This document shows positions 16,963-26,680 of a stretch of 64,000 nt of DNA, in pieces. This DNA comes from Stutzerimonas stutzeri. Its GTDB lineage: Bacteria > Pseudomonadota > Gammaproteobacteria > Pseudomonadales > Pseudomonadaceae. The notes under the pieces were generated by a model. It was not told where the DNA came from. It made no database searches and worked only from the letters and a program-made list of their open reading frames with translations. Position numbers and translations under genes: made by a program. Each line of letters starts with the position of its first letter. The stretch's first letter is position 1. The stretch is from NCBI RefSeq assembly GCF_015291885.1, contig NZ_CP036186.1, positions 1,195,001-1,259,000 on the forward strand, read 5' to 3'.

Positions 16963-17768
16963 TCAGCGAAGCCCGGCGTCGCGCCTACCTCGACGCGATG
17001 CAGGTGGCCAGCTGGCTGCCGCGTACCGAACTGCCTTTCGCTGCGCCGTCGCGGCCGGAGCTGCTGTTGCCGGTCGCGGCCGAAGCGGAGCCGGACATTG
17101 CCGTCGCACCGCCAGCCGAGGTGCCGGTGGCCGCGCCGGTAGTGGAGCGGGCACCCGCAGCACCTGTAGTCGAGCCGCCGCAGGCGCCGCGTCCGCGTAT
17201 CGCCATGCCGGAACCCAAGCAGCCGGAACCGGTTGCTGCCGCGACGGAAGAACAGGCGGCCGAGCCGGCCAAGCCCATCGAGCCACCGCCGCGTTTCTCG
17301 CTGCAGCTGATGCGGGCTGGCAACGTATTGCTGGTAGTTGAACTGCCCACCGGCGAATCCTTCCAGAGCCGCGATCCGGCCTACATCCTGCTCAAGGACC
17401 TGTTGCGCGCGGCACGCCTGCCGGACAAGCCGCAGCAGGTCGGCGATGGCGAGCCGATTCGCTGGCCGCTGCTGAACAAGGGCAGCCTCGATCAGGGGGG
17501 CGAAGCCGCACGTGATTACGTGCAGGGCGTGATGGCCGCCGAGCTGGAGAACATGGGCTGCGATTGCATCTGGCTGATCGGTCGTCCGGCGCTGCGTTTC
17601 GCCGGTGAAGTGGATGTCGACGCCTGCTATCGCGAACTGGCTGTCGAAGGGCTCGGTCGCGCCCTGGCGATGCCCGGCCTGGAACAGCTGATGGAGCAGC
17701 CGGCCGCCAAGGCCGAGCTGTGGAAAACCCTGCGCCGCAGCATGCCGCGCTGGCACATAGGTTCATGA
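16959..17768 (+). CDS. conserved protein with Pro/Ala-rich linker, upstream of rimI
   Basis: 269 residues from a TTG that overlaps the leuA stop (TTGA). An ATG at 16998 is an alternative. After a short N-terminal helix there is a long low-complexity linker rich in Pro, Ala, Glu and Val (about 30-110), then a compact C-terminal domain ([18 protein letters not shown] to the end). Homologues beside rimI in pseudomonads are usually labelled energy transducer TonB or hypothetical. I see no TonB membrane anchor or C-terminal TonB motif, so that label looks driven by the proline-rich part. Function unknown; probably a partner of RimI or tRNA-linked modification by context only. Confidence 0.75.
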   Translation: MISEARRRAYLDAMQVASWLPRTELPFAAPSRPELLLPVAAEAEPDIAVAPPAEVPVAAPVVERAPAAPVVEPPQAPRPRIAMPEPKQPEPVAAATEEQAAEPAKPIEPPPRFSLQLMRAGNVLLVVELPTGESFQSRDPAYILLKDLLRAARLPDKPQQVGDGEPIRWPLLNKGSLDQGGEAARDYVQGVMAAELENMGCDCIWLIGRPALRFAGEVDVDACYRELAVEGLGRALAMPGLEQLMEQPAAKAELWKTLRRSMPRWHIGS

Positions 17769-17777
17769 GTACGTGTG

Positions 17778-18230
17778 ATGAGTGATGCTGTCAGCTTCCG
17801 CCCGATGACCGCGGCGGACATCGAAGCCGTGTTGAAGATCGAGTACGCCGCCTTCAGTCACCCCTGGACGCGTGGCATCTTCAACGACGCGCTGAGTGCC
17901 TACGAGTGCTGGGTGATGTTCGAGGGCGAGCAGCAGGTCGGCCACGGTGTGATCAACCTGATCCTCGACGAGGCGCACCTGCTCAATATCACCGTCAAGC
18001 CGCAGAGCCAGGGCCGCGGCCTCGGCCTGCGCCTGCTCGAGCATCTGATGGAGCGTGCCCGCGAACGCGGCGGCCGCGAATGCTTCCTCGAAGTACGTGC
18101 GAGCAACACCACGGCCTATCGGCTTTACGAGCGTTATGGCTTCAACGAAGTCGGCCGGCGGCGAGCGTACTACCCTGCGGCGGACGGCCGTGAAGATGCG
18201 CTGGTCATGGCCTGCACGTTGCTGGATTGA
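17778..18230 (+). CDS. rimI: ribosomal protein S18-alanine N-acetyltransferase
   Basis: 150 residues, GNAT fold. The acetyl-CoA loop is QSQGRGLGLRLLEHLM (about 76-91) and the family end ASNTTAYRLYERYGFNEVGRRRAYY follows (split here after ASNTTAYRLYERYGFN). FSHPWTRGIF near the N terminus is typical of RimI. It acetylates the N-terminal alanine of ribosomal protein S18. ATG 17778 is chosen; a GTG one codon earlier is possible. It closely follows the proline-rich gene, as in other pseudomonads. Confidence 0.92.
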   Translation: MSDAVSFRPMTAADIEAVLKIEYAAFSHPWTRGIFNDALSAYECWVMFEGEQQVGHGVINLILDEAHLLNITVKPQSQGRGLGLRLLEHLMERARERGGRECFLEVRASNTTAYRLYERYGFNEVGRRRAYYPAADGREDALVMACTLLD

Positions 18231-18289
18231 TCGCCGGGTCGGCTGAAGGCTCAGTCATACGAGGGCTCGCTCCCTGGGAGCGGCCCAAT

Positions 18290-18690
18290 TATCTCTACGG
18301 CGCACCCATGTCGTAGGGTGGGCTTTAGCCCAACGCCTTCGCGGGGCGTCGGTCATCTGGTGGGCTGAAGCCCACCCTACGTGTGCGCTGCTACACTGCG
18401 ATGCCGCTGCCATGCGGTGGCTGATTTGGCTGCCCGGAATGGGCCAATCATCGCCACGGCGCACCCATACCGTAGAGGGCTTTAGCCCACCGCTTCGCAC
18501 GGTCTCGGTTTTTGGGTGGGCTGAAGCCCACCCTACGTATGCACTGCTGCGCGGCGGGCGCTCATGAGGGCTGATTCGGCTGCTTGGAATAGGCTAACCA
18601 TCGCTACGGCGCACCCACGCCGTAGGGTGGGCTTTAGCCCACCGATTCGCGTGGTCTCGGTTATTTGGTGGACTGATGCCCACCCTACAG
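18290..18690. repeat. cluster of REP-like palindromes (GTAGGGTGGGCTTTAGCCC type)
   Basis: This fills most of the 546-bp gap after rimI. Alternating-orientation copies lie at about 18314-18337, 18357-18381, 18469-18495, 18513-18537, 18617-18642 and 18664-18689. They are separated by a second short repeat (GGCTGATTTGGCTGCC / GGCTGATTCGGCTGCT, then CATCGCCACGGCGCACCCA). So a unit of about 140-150 bp with two inverted REPs is itself repeated about three times. No gene is seen. Confidence 0.8.
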
Positions 18691-18776
18691 GTACCTGGCG
18701 GGACGCTCCCGTTGCGGCAGCGTCCATCGGGTTCTCGTTGCGCAGGTACCTATGGCTTGCGGCGAATGGCTCCGCT

Positions 18777-19319
18777 CTATTCCCCCGGCCGCTTGTCCCG
18801 TCCCGAATCCAGCGGCGCTTCGCCTTCCAGTTCTTCGTCGGACAGCACGCTGTCGTCCTCACGCAATACCGCATCGCCGCCGCCAAGGCCGGTGTCTTCG
18901 TCGCCTTTGGCGGGGCCGTCCCAGGGTTTGCCGTCGAGCGGGTCGTAGCGGCCGAGTTCGGCCTCGTCGAGATCCACATCGGCGCCGATCTCATGCTCTG
19001 AAACCACGCTCAGATCCTGGTCCGCAGGGCCGCCATGGCCGCGTTCGCTCGGCGAGCGCGCGCCGTCCTCGGGGATCAGCGTTTCCGGTGCCATGTCGTC
19101 CATAGTGGTTTCGCCATCCGGGATTTCCCCAGCGGTCATGCCTGCTTCGGCGGCACGTTCGGCGGTGAACTCGTCGGCCACCTGCTCACCGGGCACTTCG
19201 TCACCGATGCGGCCCTTGCGCTCGTCACGGCGCTGATCGAAATCGAGCTGTTCGATGGAGCCCATGCGGTCTTCGGTGTTGTCGATTTCCGTCGGGGTAT
19301 AGGGTTTTTGATCGCTCAT
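18777..19319 (-). CDS. acidic, probably disordered conserved protein (HPr-related in name only)
   Basis: 180 residues, very rich in Asp, Glu and Gly. The N terminus is MSDQKPYTPTEIDNTEDRMG and short DE-rich blocks follow (SVLSDEELEGEAP near the end). Pseudomonas homologues are labelled phosphotransferase system HPr-related or serine kinase, but I see no HPr histidine motif or kinase fold. It lies alone, divergent from otsB. Given its composition it is likely intrinsically disordered. Function unknown. Confidence 0.75.
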   Translation of the reverse strand: MSDQKPYTPTEIDNTEDRMGSIEQLDFDQRRDERKGRIGDEVPGEQVADEFTAERAAEAGMTAGEIPDGETTMDDMAPETLIPEDGARSPSERGHGGPADQDLSVVSEHEIGADVDLDEAELGRYDPLDGKPWDGPAKGDEDTGLGGGDAVLREDDSVLSDEELEGEAPLDSGRDKRPGE

Positions 19320-19496
19320 GATCGTCTCCTGTCAGAACGTCGGTCATGCAGGTTGTGACCCGGCCGCCCGGGGAAGATTCAGGCCGGCCGCTGGCCGGAT
19401 CCGTCATCCGGGTCCATCCTGTTGGCTGCGGTAAATGCTTGAGGGTCTTGTGAAAAGGGGACGAACCACCGCGCGTGATCCGGAGTCCTAGTCTGC

Positions 19497-20273
19497 ATGA
19501 ATGATCAAAACGACCAACCCGCGCCAGAGCCTCGGCGCTACGCCTTCTTCTTCGATGTCGACGGAACGCTGGCTGAGATTCAGCCCCGACCGGAACTCGT
19601 CTTCATTCCACCGTCCACCGTCGCGGCCCTGGAACGCCTGCATGCCAGCGGCATTCCCGTCGCCGTGATCTCCGGCCGACCGCTCGCGCAGCTCGATGCG
19701 CTGCTGGCGCCCCTGCAACTTCCCGCCGCCGGCGTGCACGGAGCCGAGCGCCGTGATGCGACGGGTGAGCTGCGCAACCTGGCACTCGACAATCAGGCGC
19801 TGGCGCGCATCCAGCGTGAGTTGCAGCAGGCCTGCAGCGAGCATCCCGGCCTGCACCTGGAGAACAAGAGCGTCGCCTTTGCCCTGCATTTTCGTCAGGC
19901 GCCGGAGCTGGAGGAGGTTGCCCGCACACTCGCCGAAGACTTCGCCCAGCGTTACGCCGAGGTACTGACCCTGCAGCCCGGCAAGTGCGTGTTCGAACTC
20001 AAGCCCCGCGGCGCGAGCAAGGGCGAGGTGATCCGCGCCTTCATGCAGGAAGCGCCGTTCTCCGGCCGCACTCCCGTGTTCCTTGGCGACGATCTCACCG
20101 ACGAAGCCGGCTTTGCCGCCGTCAATGCGCTCGGCGGTCGATCCATCAAGGTCGGCGACGGCCCCAGCGAGGCCCGCGAACGGGTGGCGTCGGTGGCTGC
20201 CGTCGGCACCTGGATCGAAGCGCTGCTGAACGAACTCGGCGTGCCAGCCGAGCCCAGAACAAAACCCGACTAG
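19497..20273 (+). CDS. otsB: trehalose-6-phosphate phosphatase
   Basis: 258 residues, HAD superfamily. Motif I is FFDVDGTLAEIQ (about 18-29) with the nucleophile Asp. AVISGRPLAQLD (about 60-71) is motif II. FLGDDLTDEAGFAAVNALGG (about 200-219) is motif III. It dephosphorylates trehalose-6-phosphate made by OtsA, 17 bp downstream, giving trehalose, an osmoprotectant. The gene order otsB-otsA is the same as in enteric bacteria. Confidence 0.94.
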   Translation: MNDQNDQPAPEPRRYAFFFDVDGTLAEIQPRPELVFIPPSTVAALERLHASGIPVAVISGRPLAQLDALLAPLQLPAAGVHGAERRDATGELRNLALDNQALARIQRELQQACSEHPGLHLENKSVAFALHFRQAPELEEVARTLAEDFAQRYAEVLTLQPGKCVFELKPRGASKGEVIRAFMQEAPFSGRTPVFLGDDLTDEAGFAAVNALGGRSIKVGDGPSEARERVASVAAVGTWIEALLNELGVPAEPRTKPD

Positions 20274-20289
20274 AGCGAGATTTACTGCC

Positions 20290-21705
20290 ATGAGCCGTTT
20301 AGTAGTGGTTTCCAACCGCGTGGCGCCAATCAAACCGGGCAAGGTTGCCGCCGGAGGGCTGGCCGTCGGTGTCTACGATGCGCTGCGCCAGGCCGGTGGC
20401 ATCTGGTTCGGCTGGAGCGGCGAGATCAGCGCGACCCCGACGATCAATACCGAGGAAGTGGGCAACATCACCTACGTCACGCTGCCGCTGAGCAAGCGTG
20501 ACTACGACCAGTACTACCGCGGCTTCTCCAACAACACGCTCTGGCCGATTTTCCACTATCGCATCGACCTGGCGCGCTACAGCCGCGAAGAGTACGACGG
20601 CTACCGACGGGTCAACGGCATGCTGGCCGAGAAGCTCCTACCGCTGCTCAAGCCCGACGACATTATCTGGATACACGACTACCACCTGATCCCGTTCGCC
20701 GAAGCCTGTCGCCAGCTGGGCATCCGCAACCGCATCGGCTTCTTCCTGCACATCCCGTTTCCCGCGCCGGAAATCCTCACCGCCATCCCGCCGCACAACG
20801 AACTGCTGAAGACCCTCTGCTACTACGACCTGATCGGATTCCAGACCGACACCGACCGACTGGCCTTTCAGGACTACATCACCCGAGAGGTCCGCGGCGT
20901 GATCGAGCCGGACGGCAGCCTGACCGCCTACGGGCAGAACTTCCGCGCCGGGGTGTACCCGATTGGCGTGGTGCCGGACGAAATCCAGAAGCTTGCCGAA
21001 GGCTACAAGGGCCGCGCCCATCCCATGCGCCGCGCCAGCGACACCAAGCGGCAGACCATCATCTCGGTCGACCGCCTGGACTACTCCAAGGGCCTGGTCG
21101 AGCGCTTCCGCGCCTACGAAGAATTCCTCGACCGCTATCCCAAACACCGCAACAACGTCGAATTCCTGCAGATTGCGCCGACCTCGCGTTCCGACGTGCG
21201 CACCTATCAGCACATCCGCGAACAGCTCGAAAGCCAGGCCGGGCACCTCAACGGGCGTCTCTCCGACCTCGACTGGACGCCGCTGCACTACCTCAACAAG
21301 AGTTACGACCGCCGGGTGCTGATGGGCCTGTTCCGCACCGCCGACGTCGGCTTCGTCACCCCGCTGCGCGATGGCATGAACCTGGTCGCCAAGGAATACG
21401 TCGCCGCGCAGGACCCGGAAAACCCAGGCGTGCTGGTGCTGTCGCGCTTCGCCGGTGCGGCGCGCGAGCTGACCTCGGCGCTGATCGTCAATCCATACGA
21501 CTGCGTCGGCATGGCCGAAGCCCTTGACCGCGCGCTGAGCATGCCGCTCGCCGAACGCAAGGATCGCTACGAGCACCTGATGCGCGCCATACGTGCCGCC
21601 GATCTGGATGCCTGGCGCGACAACTTCATGCGTGACCTGCGCTCGTTCGTCTCCCAGCCCAGCACCACGGTCATCGAAACGGAAGAACTCGTCGAGCCAG
21701 ACTGA
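20290..21705 (+). CDS. otsA: trehalose-6-phosphate synthase
   Basis: 471 residues, GT20 family. Glycine-rich start ([20 protein letters not shown]), then [15 protein letters not shown]-like [38 protein letters not shown], and [38 protein letters not shown] near residue 360 contacts UDP-glucose. It makes trehalose-6-phosphate from UDP-glucose and glucose-6-phosphate. Second gene of the otsBA operon. Confidence 0.95.
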   Translation: MSRLVVVSNRVAPIKPGKVAAGGLAVGVYDALRQAGGIWFGWSGEISATPTINTEEVGNITYVTLPLSKRDYDQYYRGFSNNTLWPIFHYRIDLARYSREEYDGYRRVNGMLAEKLLPLLKPDDIIWIHDYHLIPFAEACRQLGIRNRIGFFLHIPFPAPEILTAIPPHNELLKTLCYYDLIGFQTDTDRLAFQDYITREVRGVIEPDGSLTAYGQNFRAGVYPIGVVPDEIQKLAEGYKGRAHPMRRASDTKRQTIISVDRLDYSKGLVERFRAYEEFLDRYPKHRNNVEFLQIAPTSRSDVRTYQHIREQLESQAGHLNGRLSDLDWTPLHYLNKSYDRRVLMGLFRTADVGFVTPLRDGMNLVAKEYVAAQDPENPGVLVLSRFAGAARELTSALIVNPYDCVGMAEALDRALSMPLAERKDRYEHLMRAIRAADLDAWRDNFMRDLRSFVSQPSTTVIETEELVEPD

Positions 21706-21785
21706 CCGCCCGCGCGAGCCGGCCTTGCTTGTCAAAGGCCAGGCCGGCTCGTAAGGTGCGGGGCCGAACCATAGGGACAACGTAG

Positions 21786-22430
21786 ATGAGCGAGCTGGAA
21801 CCGCTGTTCGAGAACAACGCCCGCTGGGCCGAGGCCATCAAGGAAGAAGACCCCACCTTCTTCGAAAAACTGTCCAAGCAGCAGGCGCCGGAATACCTGT
21901 GGATCGGCTGCTCCGATGCCCGCGTGCCCGCCAACGAGATCGTCGGCCTCTTGCCGGGCGATCTGTTCGTCCATCGCAACGTCGCCAACGTCGTGCTGCA
22001 CACCGACCTCAACTGCCTGTCGGTCATCCAGTACGCGGTCGACGTGCTCAAGGTCAAACACATCCTCGTCACCGGCCACTACGGCTGCGGTGGCGTGCGT
22101 GCCTCCATGCGTGACGACCAGCTGGGCCTGATCGACGGCTGGCTGCGCAGCATCCGCGACCTCTACTACGAGCACCGCGTGCACCTGTCCAAGCTGGACA
22201 GCGAAGAGGAGCAGGTCGACCGCCTCTGCGAGCTCAACGTCATCCAGCAGGTCGCCAACGTCAGCCACACCACCATCGTCCAGAACGCCTGGCACCGTGG
22301 CCAGCCGCTGGCCGTGCACGGCTGCATCTACGGCATCAAGGATGGCCTGTGGAAGAACCTCAACGTCACCGTCAGCGGGCTCGATCAGCTGCCGTCGCAA
22401 TACCGCCTGCGTCCGCCGCGTAACGCCTGA
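21786..22430 (+). CDS. can: beta-class carbonic anhydrase
   Basis: 214 residues. Zinc ligands and active site are visible as WIGCSDARVPANEI (Cys and the catalytic Asp-Arg pair, about 37-50) and VTGHYGCGGVRASM (His and second Cys, about 95-108). Interconverts CO2 and bicarbonate in the cytoplasm. It overlaps the next gene by one base (TGATG), so co-transcription is likely. Confidence 0.94.
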   Translation: MSELEPLFENNARWAEAIKEEDPTFFEKLSKQQAPEYLWIGCSDARVPANEIVGLLPGDLFVHRNVANVVLHTDLNCLSVIQYAVDVLKVKHILVTGHYGCGGVRASMRDDQLGLIDGWLRSIRDLYYEHRVHLSKLDSEEEQVDRLCELNVIQQVANVSHTTIVQNAWHRGQPLAVHGCIYGIKDGLWKNLNVTVSGLDQLPSQYRLRPPRNA

Positions 22431-23329
22431 TGAACAGCCGCCACGCCCCGGCATTCGCCGGTCTGCTCATCGCTGTGCTCTGCTGGAGCGGCAACGCGCT
22501 GGTGGCCCGTGCCTTTTACGATCAGATCCCGCCGCTGAGCCTGTCGTTCTGGCGCTGGGTGCTGGCCACCACGTTGCTGCTGCCCTTTGTCGCCCGCGGC
22601 ATCTGGTTGCACCGCGCCACCTTGCGGGCTGCCGGCTGGCGCCTGCCGGTGATCGCCGCGCTCGGTATCGCCAGCTACAACTCGCTGCTCTACACCGCCG
22701 CGCAAAGCACCGAAGCGATCAACCTGACACTGGTGAACACCTGCCTGCCACTGGCGACCTTTATCGGGGCGGGCTTCCTGCTCGGTGAATGGCCACTGCG
22801 CCGTGCCTGGTTTGGCATGGCCGTGGCGGCGGCGGGGCTGCTCTACCTGATCAGCCGTGGCAGCTGGCAGACCTTCGCCAGCCTGTCGTTCAAGGCCGGC
22901 GACCTCATCATGCTGCTGGCCGTGCTGGTGTGGGCGCTGTACACACTGCTGCTGCGGCGCTGGTCCGGTTTCCTCAGCGTGCCACCGCTGGTGCTGCTCG
23001 GCGTGCTGATGCTGCTGGGCGTGCCGCTGATCCTGCCGTTCTACCTGTATGAACTGAGCCGGGTAGGGGGCTTCGCCGTCACGCCGGCCAACCTCGGCGC
23101 CATCGGCTACACCGCCGTGTTCGCCTCGCTGATCGCCTACCTCGCCTGGAACCACGGCGTAAAAGTCATCGGCGCCGCCAAGGCCGCCATGGCCAGCTAC
23201 CTGATGCCCGTGTTCACCGCGCTGCTCGGCTGGCTGCTGCTGGGCGAAGCACTGCAGCCTTTCCACTGGATCGGCGGCGCCCTGATCTTCGCCGGCCTGC
23301 TTCTGGCCACGCGGCCGTCGTTCCGCTAA
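22430..23329 (+). CDS. EamA/DMT-family membrane exporter
   Basis: 299 residues with about ten hydrophobic segments in two EamA repeats. The first opens LLIAVLCWSGNALVARAF and the second begins near residue 145. The conserved C-terminal end is WIGGALIFAGLLLATR. Drug/metabolite transporter superfamily; substrate unknown. It starts within the stop of the carbonic anhydrase gene. Confidence 0.88.
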   Translation: MNSRHAPAFAGLLIAVLCWSGNALVARAFYDQIPPLSLSFWRWVLATTLLLPFVARGIWLHRATLRAAGWRLPVIAALGIASYNSLLYTAAQSTEAINLTLVNTCLPLATFIGAGFLLGEWPLRRAWFGMAVAAAGLLYLISRGSWQTFASLSFKAGDLIMLLAVLVWALYTLLLRRWSGFLSVPPLVLLGVLMLLGVPLILPFYLYELSRVGGFAVTPANLGAIGYTAVFASLIAYLAWNHGVKVIGAAKAAMASYLMPVFTALLGWLLLGEALQPFHWIGGALIFAGLLLATRPSFR

Positions 23330-23424
23330 GCCGCGAAGCATTCCGACCTACGCGGCCCACCTGCGCGGTCCGGACCGTTCGTAACTAACCGTTTGAAAAG
23401 GATAAAAAATCTGCGGAGCCAGGG

Positions 23425-23453
23425 TTGACAGCCCCAAGCGACCAGAGAATAAT
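23425..23453 (+). promoter_or_regulatory. sigma-70 promoter of tRNA-Met
   Basis: TTGACA (23425-23430), a 17-base spacer, then AATAAT (23448-23453). The tRNA begins 11 bases after the -10, and GCGCGCC just after it resembles a stringent-control discriminator. Confidence 0.85.
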
Positions 23454-23464
23454 GCGCGCCACTT

Positions 23465-23541
23465 GGCTACATAGCTCAGTTGGTTAGAGCGCAGCATTCA
23501 TAATGCTGATGTCCCAGGTTCAAGTCCCGGTGTAGCCACCA
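23465..23541 (+). tRNA. tRNA-Met (CAT), elongator
   Basis: 77 bases including the encoded CCA end. The acceptor stem pairs GGCTACA with TGTAGCC. The D loop holds AGCTCAGTTGGTTAGAGC. The anticodon loop is TTCATAA with CAT as anticodon, and the T arm is CCAGGTTCAAGTCCCGG-like. It does not have the initiator C1-A72 mismatch, so it is the elongator. A decayed partial copy lies at 28398-28476. Confidence 0.96.
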
Positions 23542-23548
23542 GACACAG

Positions 23549-23583
23549 AAAGGCGGTTAGCAAAAGCTAACCGCCTTTTTTGT
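23549..23583 (+). terminator. terminator of tRNA-Met
   Basis: AAAGGCGGTTAGC-AAAA-GCTAACCGCCTTTTTT. A perfect 13-base stem with a T tract. A similar hairpin sits at the other end of the islet (28446-28476). Confidence 0.92.
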
Positions 23584-23624
23584 TTTCTGGCCGGTGACTA
23601 AGGGCTCGCCAGACTCGCCTTGCT

Positions 23625-23918
23625 TCAGCGGCAATGCTGCTGCTCGCACGGAACGCCGTCCATATCCCCGTCCATGGTCGTGCCAGGGCAATTCCGAAGA
23701 AAGAACGTCGCTTCTTCGCAGGATCGCATCTGCGAGCAATGCGTGCGCCCATCGCATGAATAAGCGCGTGCTGCTGGTTTAGAAAAACCAGTAGGCGCAT
23801 TAGATGAGGCTGTCGATGCGGGATAAGCCGTGGAGGCAGCGGTCTGCCCTGCATCAGGCTTCAGGTAAAAATGCCAAATCGCCGCACCGATCATTAGCGC
23901 AATCACCAGGTTCTTCAT
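23625..23918 (-). CDS. secreted protein with excalibur calcium-binding motif
   Basis: 97 residues. An N-terminal signal or anchor (NLVIALMIGAAIWHFYL) is followed by a Ser/Thr/Ala-rich linker. The C-terminal excalibur domain has CDGRTHCSQMRSCEEATFFL and then the DGDMDGVPCE signature, with the paired cysteines. The domain binds calcium through the DxDxDG loop and is extracytoplasmic. It points toward the tRNA terminator, convergent with it. No partner genes are evident; role unknown. Confidence 0.82.
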   Translation of the reverse strand: MKNLVIALMIGAAIWHFYLKPDAGQTAASTAYPASTASSNAPTGFSKPAARAYSCDGRTHCSQMRSCEEATFFLRNCPGTTMDGDMDGVPCEQQHCR

Positions 23919-23984
23919 CGTGAGTCCTTTCAGCTATCGTCGAGAGCCGCGGACAGTAGATAATCGCCCGGCGGCTCGCAACGT

Positions 23985-24206
23985 TTGCATTTTGACGGCG
24001 CAACGCTTCGGGCTGGTAACGGAGAAACGCTGGAAATAAATCTGTCCCCTTTATTGGTTGGTGCGGACGAGATAGAAATCCTCGCTAGGGTCTTCCCTAG
24101 CTATAGGTGGTGGTTGCTTACTGGCGAAGTGCTACCAGACAATGGCCAGACGAGCCCCGACTACGACGAGGCCAACCGAAACTTGGCCAATCCAAACGCG
24201 GGATAG
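23985..24206 (+). CDS. short hypothetical frame, doubtful
   Basis: 73 codons from a TTG. No recognised domain, no clear Shine-Dalgarno, and the sequence (for example EIEILARVFPSYRWWLLTGEVL) gives no family match that I know. It may be a remnant of a longer gene. It lies just before the small secreted-protein gene. Confidence 0.2.
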   Translation: MHFDGATLRAGNGETLEINLSPLLVGADEIEILARVFPSYRWWLLTGEVLPDNGQTSPDYDEANRNLANPNAG

Positions 24207-24261
24207 CGATCACACAGAAAGTAGCTAGGCGCTGGTACGCCCGAAGGAATGGAGAAGACCA

Positions 24262-24591
24262 ATGAAACGGATTTTGCTGGCACTTGCACTCGTCGCAAGC
24301 CCCATCCTCGCTGAAGAATCCAAACCCATTGCAACCCAGGTCGGTGATGCAATGCGGCCAGCTGCCGAAGCTTATGGCAAGGCAGTTTCCCGCTGGACTG
24401 ACGAGTTCTTCGCCGGTTCGAAGGGAATGCTGGACGATGCTGCTCGCGCCAATCTCAAAGCCCGAGATCAACGTGAACGCGAAGCCAATCGCGGGGTTCG
24501 GCGCACCATGGAGGAATGCATTAAGCCTGTGAATGTCATTGATGATGACGTGAAAGAGTGCATCGAAGGACTACGAGCTAAAAGCTGGTGA
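24262..24591 (+). CDS. small secreted hypothetical protein
   Basis: 109 residues with a clear signal peptide (MKRILLALALVASPILAEE; cleavage likely after PILA). The mature part is charged and helical, with two cysteines near the C terminus (EECIKPVNVIDDDVKECIEG) that could form a disulfide. GGAG lies ten bases before the ATG. No family recognised. It precedes the RelA/SpoT-like gene by about 90 bp in the same direction, but a shared function is not implied by anything seen. Confidence 0.6.
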   Translation: MKRILLALALVASPILAEESKPIATQVGDAMRPAAEAYGKAVSRWTDEFFAGSKGMLDDAARANLKARDQREREANRGVRRTMEECIKPVNVIDDDVKECIEGLRAKSW

Positions 24592-25349
24592 AGCATAAGC
24601 AAGATCCTGCCAGAAATTATCTGGGCAGGCATCTAGCAATGCCTTAATAGCATTTGAAGTAATGACAGAGGATCTGCCGTGGCTCAAAAGCCGAGTTTTG
24701 ACGAGTATAAATTACAATGCCTAGCTGGTTTAGGCATGCCTGATTTTTCCACTGCAGAAAAATCCCATCGTATGAATATGCTCGCTGCAAATGCGGAGGC
24801 TAGCGGTTCCACCGTATGGTCCGGTGTGCTTGAGACGCTAGCGAGTATGGGGAACGAGTACTCCGGCGGAAGAAGTGATCTGTTGTTTTATCCTGCAGAT
24901 GCAGCAAGCGATTTAAAGCTTCTCATAAAGCCTCTTGATAGTACGCTGTTAAAGCTATACAGAAACAATGTGCTCTACAATAAAAACTACCCTAATCCCC
25001 CAAGGGATGGATTAATAGCGCCGCAAGAGCTGTATAGCAAAATTGATGACTTGCTAAGAACAAGAATTGTCTGCAAGTACATGGATGGGCCAAGGTATGT
25101 TTGCGGGAAATTAGAAGAATACTGCAGGGCCAATGGGATAGATTGCAATCATAGGTCGCTGAGTACGGATGCGGGATATTACGCATGGCATTTTTATTTT
25201 AAGTTTAGCGCGCCAGTTAATATAGCGGGCTTAGTAAAAGATTGCTCTATGTGGATAGAGGTGCAAATTACGACGCAGTTGGCTGAGGTGATAACGTCTC
25301 TTACTCATAGTATATATGAAGAGCGCCGAGTAAACGGTGCAAAACCTAA

Positions 25350-26541
25350 GGATGGTCTGAAGTAGCCATGCATTTCTGGCTGACTTCAGCCTCCGCCGAT
25401 TTTGAAAGCGGCAAATCGATCAAAAACGATCAGATAACCCGCTTATTTCGGTGTTTCTAGCCGCCGAGAACACCTCGCGGCGGCCATTTCCTGCATTACA
25501 GGCGCACCTCTCCTGCATTGGTCAGCAAATGTCGGCGTGCCATCCACAGGTTCGACAGCGCGAACAGCGTCACCAGTTGCGCAGTATTCTTGGCCAAGCC
25601 ACGGAAGCGCGTCTTCACATAACCGAACTGCCGCTTGATCACCCGAAACGGGTGCTCAACCTTGGCCCGTACCTGAGCCTTGGCTTTCTCGATCTTGCGT
25701 CTGGCTTTGTACAGCGCGCTGCTCTTGCCCGGCTTTTTGTAAGTGCTGCGCCGTGCTGCCACCTGCCAAATCACTTCGCGGCCATCATGCTCGGCACGCT
25801 TCTCGACGCCGGTATAACCCGCATCGGCGCAGACAACGTTTTCCTCGCCATGCAGCAACTTGTCGACCTGGGTGACGTCCGCCACGTTGGCCGCCGTACC
25901 TACAACGCTATGCACCAGGCCTGATTCGTCATCGACGCCGATGTGGGCCTTCATGCCAAAGTAATACTGGTTGCCCTTCTTGGTCTGGTGCATCTCTGGG
26001 TCGCGCTTGCCGTCTTTGTTCTTGGTCGAACTCGGCGCATTGATCAGCGTGGCATCGACGATGGTGCCTTGGCGCAGCGACAGGCCACGGTCACCCAGGT
26101 AGCCATTGATCACGGCCAGGATGCCAGCAGCCAGTTCGTGTTTCTCCAGCAGGCGACGGAAGTTGAGGATGGTGGTTTCGTCGGGGATACGCTCCAGGCA
26201 CAGCCCCGCGAACTGCCGCAGGATGGTGGTCTCGTACAGTGCCTCCTCCATCGCTGGATCGCTATAACCGAACCAGTTTTGCATTAGATGAACCCGCAGC
26301 ATTGCCATCAACGGGTACGCCGGACGGCCACCTTCACCCTTGGGGTAATGCGGCTCGATCAGGGCAATCAACCCCTTCCACGGCACCACCCGATCCATCT
26401 CGATCAGGAACAGCTCTTTGCGGGTCTGCTTGCGCTTGCCGGCGTACTCGGCATCGGCGAAGGTCATCTGCTTCATCAGAAAACTCGGTGGGTGGCGTTC
26501 GGCTATTTTGCCAAAATCAGAAAGTCTTTTTCAGACTGTCC
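25350..26541 (-). mobile_element. IS5-family insertion sequence, complete
   Basis: 1192 bp. The terminal inverted repeats match 12 of 16: left GGATGGTCTGAAGTAG, right (minus strand) GGACAGTCTGAAAAAG. The flanking 4-bp duplication CTAA is at 25346-25349 and 26542-26545, the size and YTAR type made by IS5 elements. It carries one intact transposase gene on the minus strand. It disrupts the RelA/SpoT-like gene. Confidence 0.95.
25496..26476 (-). CDS. IS5-family transposase
   Basis: 326 residues. The N-terminal IS5 domain is visible (GGRPAYPLMAMLRVHLMQNW at about 51-70, then IPDETTILNFRRLLEKH). The DDE catalytic residues are in TIVDATLINAP (Asp), CADAGYTGVEKR (Asp) and the YREK-like KVEHPFRVIKRQFGYVKTR (Glu). 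Full length with no frameshift. Confidence 0.95.
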   Translation of the reverse strand: MKQMTFADAEYAGKRKQTRKELFLIEMDRVVPWKGLIALIEPHYPKGEGGRPAYPLMAMLRVHLMQNWFGYSDPAMEEALYETTILRQFAGLCLERIPDETTILNFRRLLEKHELAAGILAVINGYLGDRGLSLRQGTIVDATLINAPSSTKNKDGKRDPEMHQTKKGNQYYFGMKAHIGVDDESGLVHSVVGTAANVADVTQVDKLLHGEENVVCADAGYTGVEKRAEHDGREVIWQVAARRSTYKKPGKSSALYKARRKIEKAKAQVRAKVEHPFRVIKRQFGYVKTRFRGLAKNTAQLVTLFALSNLWMARRHLLTNAGEVRL

Positions 26542-26680
26542 CTAAGGGGGAGTGGAAGTGGGAAGCCGAATCCCCAGAGTTTAAATCTGCCTATCTTGGC
26601 CATGGGCTGCATTTGTTAGAGGGCGTAATACTATCTTTTAAAAACAATATCGTCGGGCCTGATGCGCAGGATGCCGTAGA

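Noticed and set aside
16959..17768. TonB energy transducer
   Set aside because: The proline-rich linker invites the label, but there is no N-terminal membrane anchor and no TonB C-terminal motif.
18290..18690. Repeats at first suggestive of a CRISPR array
   Set aside because: Units alternate in orientation, spacers are themselves repeated and of unequal length, and there are no cas genes. They are REP-like palindromes.
23985..24206. A firmly called gene between the excalibur and secreted-protein genes
   Set aside because: Only a TTG start, no ribosome-binding site and no homology; kept at low confidence.
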